Assembly (NCBI RefSeq): GCF_002291145.1
Contig: NZ_NTGE01000128.1
Span: 1-64,000 of the forward strand
Source of the DNA: Streptomyces sp. SA15
GTDB taxonomy: Bacteria > Actinomycetota > Actinomycetes > Streptomycetales > Streptomycetaceae
Direction: 5' to 3'
DNA: 64,000 nt
Numbering within the stretch: position 1 is the first letter of the stretch; each line of letters begins with the position of its first letter. The position numbers and the translations under genes were made by a program. A model generated the notes under the pieces. The model was given only the letters and a program-made list of their open reading frames with translations, was not told the origin of the DNA and ran no database searches. Below, piece after piece: positions 50,536 to 58,801 of the stretch.

Positions 50536-51717
50536 ATGGCAGCAGGACGAGAGCGGCGCGCGGAAGCCGAGACGTTCACGGCCCGGTTGAAGATGCAGTG
50601 GCACCGGGCCCGCGTCGGCCTGCGCCGAAGCGCCGTCGACTACTTCCGGGGCGACGGATCGGACTGGGTCGCGCTCGCCGGCCTGCTCCTGACCGTCCCG
50701 CTGATCGCGGCCACCACCCTGGCGAACTCGGTGTGGTGCTCACCGGCCGCGCTGGTCCTGCCGATCGTCGCGGGCGGCCTGCTGCTGCGCCCGGCGAGCC
50801 TGCTGGGCCTGTACGCGGCGGCGGCGACGGCGTTGATCGTGGAGTCGGTGCAGCTGGGGCCGTACACGGAAGGCCCGTCCCGCGTCACCCCCGGCGTCGT
50901 GCTCGTGGTCGCCGCCTGCGGCTTCTTCGGCCTGCTGATCGCCCAGTTCCGCAGCCGGGTCGGCGTGCCCTGGCGGCGCGGCGGCACGATGCTCTTCGAC
51001 CTGCGCGAACGCATCCGGGTGCAGAGCAAGCTGCCGCAGCTCCCGCGCGGCTGGCACCGGGAGATGGCGCTGCGCCCGGCGGGCGGCCAGTCGTTCTCGG
51101 GCGACTTCGTGGTCGCGGCCCGCACGAACGGCGGCCGCACGCTGGAGGTCGTCCTCACGGACGTGTCCGGCAAGGGCATGGACGCGGGCTCGCGCGCACT
51201 GCTGCTGTCGGGCGCCTTCGGCGGCCTGCTCGGCTCGCTCCCCCCGCACGCCTTCCTGCCCGCGGCCAACGGTTATCTGCTGCGCCAGGACTGGGACGAG
51301 GGCTTCGCGACCTCCATCCACCTGGTCCTGGACCTGGACTCGGGCGACTACGAGCTGTACTCCGCCGGGCACCCGCCGGGGCTCCAGCTCAGCGCGGGCA
51401 GCGGCCGTTGGGAGGAGAAGACGGCGGAAGGCCCGCTCCTCGGCGTGTACGACGGCGCGCAGTTCGACCCCGTGAAGGGCTCGCTGCGCCCCGGGGACGT
51501 GTTGATGCTGTTCACGGACGGTCTGGTGGAAACCTCCGACCGGGACATCGTCGAGGGCATAGACCGCCTCACCGGCGAGGCCGACCGCTACGTCGCCGGC
51601 GGCTTCCACGGAGCCGCCTGGCACCTGATCGAGGCGGTGGCGAAGGACGTCAACGACGACCGGGCGCTGCTGCTGATCTGCCGGGAGGGACCGACGGCGG
51701 CGATGTCCGCCCGCTGA
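50536..51717 (+). CDS. membrane-bound PP2C/SpoIIE-type phosphatase
   Basis: A 393-residue protein. The N-terminal half holds about four hydrophobic helices (about 42-140). The C-terminal SpoIIE-type PP2C domain (about 170-393) carries metal-binding motifs SGDFVVAAR, LTDVSGKGMDAG and LMLFTDGLVETSDRD. Such phosphatases usually dephosphorylate anti-sigma antagonists in partner-switching pathways. No anti-sigma or antagonist gene adjoins it. The ATG at 50536 is at the start of a charged N-terminus. Confidence 0.88.
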   Translation: MAAGRERRAEAETFTARLKMQWHRARVGLRRSAVDYFRGDGSDWVALAGLLLTVPLIAATTLANSVWCSPAALVLPIVAGGLLLRPASLLGLYAAAATALIVESVQLGPYTEGPSRVTPGVVLVVAACGFFGLLIAQFRSRVGVPWRRGGTMLFDLRERIRVQSKLPQLPRGWHREMALRPAGGQSFSGDFVVAARTNGGRTLEVVLTDVSGKGMDAGSRALLLSGAFGGLLGSLPPHAFLPAANGYLLRQDWDEGFATSIHLVLDLDSGDYELYSAGHPPGLQLSAGSGRWEEKTAEGPLLGVYDGAQFDPVKGSLRPGDVLMLFTDGLVETSDRDIVEGIDRLTGEADRYVAGGFHGAAWHLIEAVAKDVNDDRALLLICREGPTAAMSAR

Positions 51718-51801
51718 TACATATTTCGCATCGTTTGTCCACGTACGCTCCCATGGTTTGGTCATGGGTTTGTGCGACCTCTGTAACTACCCCTGGTTCT
51801 C

Positions 51802-51833
51802 GATTGCATGAGCAATCGTGAGGTTGGTAGAGA
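51802..51833 (+). promoter_or_regulatory. promoter with dyad upstream of esx copy 1
   Basis: GATTGC-ATGA-GCAATC (51802-51817) is a perfect 6-bp dyad containing a TTGCAT -35 (51804-51809). TAGAGA (51828-51833) follows at an 18-bp spacing. The same elements with the same spacing occur upstream of copy 2 at 57408-57439. Confidence 0.65.
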
Positions 51834-51879
51834 TGTAATGCACACGATGTGATGGTGGGGACCTGACGGGGAGGCGTGC

Positions 51880-52212
51880 ATGAAGTTCGACATGGGTGCG
51901 CAGACACTGTCCACGCTGCAGCGTGATTCGCGGGGATCGAGCGACGACCTCGGCACGCTGATCCGGCAGTTGGTGCAGGCGGCACAGCCGCTGGAGGGCA
52001 AGTTCAACGGTTCGGGCCGCGTGATGTTCGACCAGTTCAAGGCGCAGGCCGACAGGATCACTTCGGATCTGAACGGGTCCCTGTCGGCCATCCTCGGCGG
52101 TCAGTCGGGCATGGACTCCGCGTTCAGCTCGGGTGACCAGGAGCAGGGCGACAACGCGCGGCAGCAGATGAGCGCCGCCAACTTCGACGCGGCGCGCTTC
52201 GGCGGGCGCTGA
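51880..52212 (+). CDS. EsxA-like (WXG100-superfamily) protein, copy 1
   Basis: A 110-residue, fully helical protein of WXG100 size. The start is ATG 51880 with GGGGAGG. Two helices (about 8-40 and 48-72) flank an NGSG turn at 43-46 that replaces the classic WXG. The tail (Gly/Asp/Gln-rich) is flexible. Such proteins are secreted as dimers by Esx/type VII systems. It differs from copy 2 (57503) only at S98 and the last residues. It is the first gene of a three-gene module. No Esx motor genes are nearby. Confidence 0.85.
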   Translation: MKFDMGAQTLSTLQRDSRGSSDDLGTLIRQLVQAAQPLEGKFNGSGRVMFDQFKAQADRITSDLNGSLSAILGGQSGMDSAFSSGDQEQGDNARQQMSAANFDAARFGGR

Positions 52213-52305
52213 GCCTCCTTCTGCGGAGCTTCCTTCTGGAGCTCCGTCTGTGCCTGGAGCTCCGTCTGTGCGGACTTTCTTTCAACTCTCGGGGAGTGGT
52301 GTGTG

Positions 52306-52620
52306 ATGGCGGGTGCGGGAGCGGACCGTCGCTCGTACGACACGGGCGCGTCGGCGGACGCCCAGTCCAACATCCAGGTGGTGATCGGCCGTCTGGAAGA
52401 GGTGATCGCGAACCGTGACCGTCAGGTCAAGGCGGCGATGGCGGACTTCACGGCGGATGGCGTGGCGGACGAGTACCACGGCAAGGAACAGCGGTGGAAC
52501 AACGCCTCGCAGGAAGTGAAGAACATCATCGGCCTGCTGAAGTCGACGCTGGAGAAGAACGACGGTACGGCGCAGTCGACGATCCAGCGGGCGAAGGCCG
52601 CGGTCGACAACATCGGCTGA
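52306..52620 (+). CDS. EsxB-like pore-forming/ESAT-6-type protein, copy 1
   Basis: A 104-residue helical protein. ATG 52306 with a GGGGAG site is preferred to the preceding GTG. Two long amphipathic helices (about 18-52 and 65-100) flank a YHGKEQRW turn. Size and pattern match ESAT-6-like Esx partners of Streptomyces. Copy 2 at 57976 differs only at residues 6 and 35. It is probably the partner of the EsxA-like protein 93 bp upstream. Confidence 0.85.
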   Translation: MAGAGADRRSYDTGASADAQSNIQVVIGRLEEVIANRDRQVKAAMADFTADGVADEYHGKEQRWNNASQEVKNIIGLLKSTLEKNDGTAQSTIQRAKAAVDNIG

Positions 52621-52745
52621 GTGTGGTGTAGGGCAGGGCGTACGGCCGTGGGGTTCTCTATATGAGGGCCCCAGGTCTGTCTGTAGGGCTTTAGGGCTGT
52701 GTAGGGCTGTAGGACTGTGGGAATTTCGGGGATTCGGGGGCTGTC

Positions 52746-53138
52746 GTGCCGGGCTGGGATCTGAAACCGCAGGGTATTTCGCATGTTCTGAAGACGACGG
52801 GTGAGACGGCGTCGAACATGGAGAAGTATGCGAAGGCGTTCGGGGAGCACTTGACGTCGGCGGCGACGAGCGCGGGCACGGTTTCCGCCGAGGGTGGCGG
52901 TGGCGGCGAGGGCGGCGAGAAGGCCGCGGGTGGTTTGGTGGCCCTTGCCTTGTCGCAGTATGCGGAGCGGGCGTCGAAGGATCTGCAGTTCGTGGCGGCT
53001 CGGGCGGGTAAGTCGTTGCAGGGTGCGGCGGATGCCACGACGGCGTATTTGAACGGCGATCAGGAGATGGCGGCGGAGGCTCAGCGCAACACGCTGTCCG
53101 CGCCGAAGCTTGATATGCCGGGGGTGGGCAAGGCGTGA
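52746..53138 (+). CDS. DUF6507-like helical protein, copy 1
   Basis: A 130-residue protein starting at GTG 52746 (MPGWDLKPQGISHVLKTTGETASNMEKYAK). It is helical with a Gly-rich middle (EGGGGGEGGEKAAGGL, about 50-63) and ends in DMPGVGKA. It resembles the small Streptomyces family that travels with ESAT-6-like genes and may act as an Esx substrate or chaperone. Copy 2 at 58409 differs at one internal residue and the last one. In copy 1 no toxin gene follows. Confidence 0.75.
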   Translation: MPGWDLKPQGISHVLKTTGETASNMEKYAKAFGEHLTSAATSAGTVSAEGGGGGEGGEKAAGGLVALALSQYAERASKDLQFVAARAGKSLQGAADATTAYLNGDQEMAAEAQRNTLSAPKLDMPGVGKA

Positions 53139-53273
53139 ACAGCAGCGGCCGCAGCTCCTCGAACTCCTCGACTTGCTCACGCCGAAATCCCTCCCCCTGA
53201 GGTCAGAGTTCCGCCGCCGAGCCCGGGGGCCCCGGAGCCCGCAGCCCGACCCCGGGCCAGTTGCTGATGCCGT

Positions 53274-53747
53274 TCAGTGGAACTGCCCGGGCTCGTAGTT
53301 GCCGGCCGGCTGCTGGGTGATGATGTTCAGCCGGTTCACCGTGTTCATGAAGGAGACCAGAAGCACCAGGGCGGTGAGCTGCTCCTCGTCGTAGTGCTTG
53401 GCGGCGTACGCCCACACCGCGTCGCTGACCCCACCGGCCGCATCCGCGACCCGGGTCCCCTCCTCCGCCAGCTGAAGCGCGGCACGCTCGGCATCGGTGA
53501 AGACCGTGGCCTCCCGCCATGCCACGACCAGGTTCAGCCGCACCGAGGTCTCACCGGCAGCGGCGGCATCCTTGGTGTGCATGTCGATGCAGGCGGCGCA
53601 GCCGTTGATCTGACTCACGCGAAGCGCCACCAACTCCTGCGTGGCGGTCGGCAGGGGCGAGTCCTTGAGCGCCTTGCCCGCCGACATGAAGTACTTGAGG
53701 GCCTTGCCGGCGGTCGGGCTGGCGAAGTAGTTCAGTCGCGCGTCCAT
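53274..53747 (-). CDS. AhpD-like/carboxymuconolactone decarboxylase family protein
   Basis: A 157-residue alkyl-hydroperoxidase AhpD-type protein with the redox motif C50-A-A-C53-x3-H57 (INGCAACIDMHTKDA). In this family the cysteine pair reduces peroxides or thiol partners. The rest (GETSVRLNLVVAWREATVFTDAERAALQLAEEGT, LTALVLLVSFMNTVNRLNI) is the usual all-helical core. The gene is on the opposite strand to the esx module and is probably unrelated to it. The start is ATG 53745-53747. Confidence 0.92.
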   Translation of the reverse strand: MDARLNYFASPTAGKALKYFMSAGKALKDSPLPTATQELVALRVSQINGCAACIDMHTKDAAAAGETSVRLNLVVAWREATVFTDAERAALQLAEEGTRVADAAGGVSDAVWAYAAKHYDEEQLTALVLLVSFMNTVNRLNIITQQPAGNYEPGQFH

Positions 53748-53903
53748 CGTGTGCTCCTCTGTGGTCGTCAGTGGCTACACCCCTGAGACGGGGTAGCCCG
53801 GCATCCTGTGACATGGGCGAATGTGACCTGCGTCTCCCCGTTGTCGCAGTTTCGCGGCCGTCCTCGCCCCGTCGGTGCGGATCGTGCCGACCCCGGGCAT
53901 GCG

Positions 53904-53941
53904 AGAGGGGCCCTTCCCGAGGTCTCGGGAAGGGCCCCTCT
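53904..53941 (-). terminator. strong terminator after the LAXTG protein
   Basis: A perfect 17-bp stem (53904-53920 with 53925-53941) and GGTC loop lie 25 bp beyond the stop of the minus-strand surface protein. Confidence 0.85.
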
Positions 53942-53965
53942 GCTGTTCTGCCGGTGCTGCGCGGG

Positions 53966-56293
<2,328 letters not shown>

Positions 56294-56500
56294 GAGTGTG
56301 TGCGTTTCCCGGGAGCCCCACGGGTTCCGTCTTGTGTCCTGTGCGGCGCCGGGCCCCCGATGGTCGTATGGCGTCGCACAAGGCCCACCACACTAGGGCT
56401 CCACTTCGCTGCCGCAACGCGGTTTTGAGCGTGTGTCATGTGTCAACTCCGTGCAGATATGTGGTCGTTGTCGTCAGGTCGGGGGTTAGGCTTGGCTGCC

Positions 56501-57046
56501 GTGAGCGATGAAACCTGGGGTGAAGAAGACGAGCACGCGATCGCCGAGCGCATCGACAAGGCGCACGCCGACAACCCGCGCCTGACGGCGTGGCTGGCCG
56601 AGCAACAAGGCCGCTTCGAGGAGTGGGAGAGGCGGCACGGCGGTGGCTGGGACTTCTCCGAACGCTCCCTCGACCGGCTCGAAGCCCGCATCCGCGAACA
56701 CTTCACCAGCGTGGATGACCTGCTTGCCGGCGAACACACACCCCTGGCACAGGTTGCCTGCTGGTACCTCGGCGAAGTCCACAACCGGCTCCGCGGCACC
56801 CAGTGGCGCATGGACCCCGACCCGGCCGACACCCACCCGTGGTCCGAGCGACCGTATGTGATCGTCCCGTTCGACAGGATCAACAACTACCGGGACGAAG
56901 AAGGCATCGACTACGACGCCCGCCCCCAACACGCCCCCCTGTCCAGCTTCATGAACCTCCTGCGCAGCCCCGTCGACCGCGCCGGGATGCTCGCCGGAGC
57001 GCCGTCGCTGCGCGCCGAGCTCGACGACTACGAGCCGAACGCCTGA
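56501..57046 (+). CDS. hypothetical protein divergent from the LAXTG surface protein
   Basis: A 181-residue acidic soluble protein from GTG 56501 (VSDETWGEEDEHAIAERIDKAH). Segments include LTAWLAEQQGRFEEWERRHGGGWDFSERSLD, VACWYLGEVHNRLRGTQW and YVIVPFDRINNYRDEEGIDY. There is no known domain that I recognise. Its position next to a nuclease-like surface protein in an Esx effector region makes an immunity role conceivable but unproven. The frame continues with coding-like composition for 44 codons after its TGA stop (57047-57181), encoding a hydrophobic helix. Confidence 0.65.
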   Translation: MSDETWGEEDEHAIAERIDKAHADNPRLTAWLAEQQGRFEEWERRHGGGWDFSERSLDRLEARIREHFTSVDDLLAGEHTPLAQVACWYLGEVHNRLRGTQWRMDPDPADTHPWSERPYVIVPFDRINNYRDEEGIDYDARPQHAPLSSFMNLLRSPVDRAGMLAGAPSLRAELDDYEPNA

Positions 57047-57243
57047 CGTGCTGCCGCGTACTCTCGCGGCCGGGCCGCCCTTGTCGTCCTCGCCGCCGAC
57101 TTCCTCACCGGCCTCATCCTGTTCGGGCTGGCCCTCTTGAGCCGCATTCAGCTCATCGACTGGTGCGACGACGCTGTCTGAGGCTTGGCGAGCGGGCCCC
57201 CATGGGGTTGGAGCCTTTGGGCCGGCGTTGATGGGATCGAGGG

Positions 57244-57325
57244 GTGATTGGCAGATCTGTTCCACCCCCGCGAGGGAAAACCCCAGGTCATGTGGCTGTG
57301 CCGGTGGAACAGATCTGCCAATCAC
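57244..57325. repeat. 23-bp perfect inverted repeat with a 36-bp loop
   Basis: GTGATTGGCAGATCTGTTCC plus ACC (57244-57266) is exactly complemented at 57303-57325. It is upstream of the esx copy 2 promoter and has no counterpart before copy 1. No T-tract follows, so it is not a typical terminator. Confidence 0.8.
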
Positions 57326-57407
57326 TGGGTGAGCGCCTGATTTGTTCTCGCCGCGAGTAACGGACTCCGGTCCGAGTTGTGGTGCTTCTGTGAGTGCCGG
57401 GGACCTT

Positions 57408-57439
57408 GATTGCACAGGCAACTGGCGAGTTGATAGAGA
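57408..57439 (+). promoter_or_regulatory. promoter with dyad upstream of esx copy 2
   Basis: GATTGC-ACAG-GCAACT (57408-57423; five of six dyad positions) contains a TTGCAC -35 (57410-57415). TAGAGA (57434-57439) follows at 18 bp. Layout is identical to copy 1. Confidence 0.65.
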
Positions 57440-57502
57440 TGATTGGGAATGGATGAGGTGGGCCGGGGTCGGCCGCCGTAGGAGCCCGACGGGGGAGGCA
57501 TC

Positions 57503-57829
57503 GTGAAGTTCGACATGGGTGCGCAGACACTGTCCACGCTGCAGCGTGATTCGCGGGGGTCGAGCGACGACCTCGGCACGCTGATCCGGCAGTTGGTGCA
57601 GGCGGCGCAGCCGCTGGAGGGCAAGTTCAACGGTTCGGGTCGCGTGATGTTCGACCAGTTCAAGGCGCAGGCCGACAGGATCACTTCGGATCTGAACGGG
57701 TCGCTGTCGGCGATCCTCGGCGGTCAGTCGGGGATGGACTCCGCGTTCAGCTCGGGTGACCAGGAGCAGGGTGACAACGCGCGGCAGCAGATGGGCGCCG
57801 CCAACTTCGATGCGGCTCGGTTCCGCTGA
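57503..57829 (+). CDS. EsxA-like (WXG100-superfamily) protein, copy 2
   Basis: A 108-residue protein from GTG 57503 (GGGGGAGG site). It is identical to copy 1 for residues 1-97, with Gly for Ser at 98 and a shorter end (AARFR). Near-identity in protein but scattered synonymous differences in DNA indicate a duplication that is not brand new yet is under constraint or conversion. It is the first gene of the module that ends in the ADP-ribosyltransferase toxin. Probably exported by an Esx system encoded elsewhere. Confidence 0.85.
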   Translation: MKFDMGAQTLSTLQRDSRGSSDDLGTLIRQLVQAAQPLEGKFNGSGRVMFDQFKAQADRITSDLNGSLSAILGGQSGMDSAFSSGDQEQGDNARQQMGAANFDAARFR

Positions 57830-57888
57830 TCCGGTGATCCGCTGATCCGGTGATCCGCTGATCCGGTGATCCGCTGAGCCGGTGATCC
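57825..57888. repeat. 16-bp tandem repeat after esxA copy 2
   Basis: Four units of GCTGATCCGGTGATCC start at 57825, 57841, 57857 and 57873 (the last with GAGCC). The first contains the esxA stop codon. Copy 1 has a different short repeat (GGAGCTCCGTCTGTGC, twice) at the same place. Confidence 0.75.
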
Positions 57889-57975
57889 GCTGAGTCGCGC
57901 TCGCCGGGGCCGAGTTGAGGTTCCGGTTTCGTCGGTTTTGTTCTGTCTGCTGGTTTTTTCGAGGAGTGGTGTGTG

Positions 57976-58290
57976 ATGGCTGGTGCGGGTTCGGATCGTC
58001 GGTCGTACGACACGGGTGCGTCGGCGGATGCTCAGTCCAACATCCAGGTGGTGATCGGCCGTCTGGAAGAGGTGATCGGTAACCGTGACCGTCAGGTGAA
58101 GGCTGCGATGGCGGACTTCACGGCGGATGGCGTGGCGGATGAGTACCACGGCAAGGAACAGCGGTGGAACAACGCTTCGCAGGAAGTGAAGAACATCATC
58201 GGCCTGCTGAAGTCGACGCTGGAGAAGAACGACGGTACGGCGCAGTCGACGATTCAGCGAGCGAAGGCCGCGGTCGACAACATCGGCTGA
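57976..58290 (+). CDS. EsxB-like pore-forming/ESAT-6-type protein, copy 2
   Basis: A 104-residue helical protein, ATG 57976 with an AGGAG site. It differs from copy 1 only by Ser for Ala at residue 6 and Gly for Ala at residue 35. The YHGKEQRW turn between two long amphipathic helices is conserved. It likely dimerises with either EsxA-like copy, since the partner surfaces are identical. Confidence 0.85.
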   Translation: MAGAGSDRRSYDTGASADAQSNIQVVIGRLEEVIGNRDRQVKAAMADFTADGVADEYHGKEQRWNNASQEVKNIIGLLKSTLEKNDGTAQSTIQRAKAAVDNIG

Positions 58291-58408
58291 CGGTCGGTCC
58301 GGTTCGACGTCTGCCGTGATCATCCGTCCTGGGGCTGTGTGTTTGGTCGTTCTCCGGCTCTCCAGGGCTGTTTGTTTCGGTTTCGGAAGTTAGGTAACGG
58401 GGGTTTCG

Positions 58409-58801
58409 GTGCCCGGCTGGGATTTGAAGCCGCAGGGTATTTCGCATGTTCTGAAGACGACGGGTGAGACGGCGTCGAACATGGAGAAGTATGCGAAGGC
58501 GTTCGGGGAGCACTTGACCTCGGCGGCGACGAGCGCGGGCACGGTTTCCGCCGAGGGTGGCGGTGGCGGCGAGGGCGGCGAGAAGGCCGCGGGTGGTCTT
58601 GTGGCCCTTGCCTTGTCGCAGTATGCGGAGCGGGCGTCGAAGGATCTGCAGTTCGTGGCGGCTCGGGCGGGTAAGTCGTTGCAGGGTGCGGTGGATGCCA
58701 CGACGGCGTATTTGAACGGCGATCAGGAGATGGCGGCGGAGGCTCAGCGCAATACGCTGTCGGCGCCGAAGCTTGATATGCCGGGGGTGGGCAAGAGGTG
58801 A
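58409..58801 (+). CDS. DUF6507-like helical protein, copy 2
   Basis: A 130-residue protein from GTG 58409. It is the same as copy 1 except one Ala-to-Val in GAVDATTAYLNGDQ and the last residue (Arg). Its stop overlaps the toxin start (GTGA at 58798-58801), so it is translationally coupled to the ADP-ribosyltransferase. The coupling suggests it acts as a chaperone or adaptor of that effector. Confidence 0.78.
   Translation: MPGWDLKPQGISHVLKTTGETASNMEKYAKAFGEHLTSAATSAGTVSAEGGGGGEGGEKAAGGLVALALSQYAERASKDLQFVAARAGKSLQGAVDATTAYLNGDQEMAAEAQRNTLSAPKLDMPGVGKR

Larger units (their letters stand above)
57047..57502. other. intergenic region before esx copy 2
   Basis: This stretch holds, in order: an in-frame coding-like continuation of the previous gene to TGA 57179-57181 with no start codon of its own, an 82-bp hairpin at 57244-57325, and the esx promoter at 57408-57439. 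I see no complete gene in it. Confidence 0.6.

Noticed and set aside
57244..57325. The 23-bp inverted repeat as an ordinary rho-independent terminator
   Set aside because: The loop is 36 bases and no T-tract follows on either strand, unlike the clear terminators elsewhere in the window.
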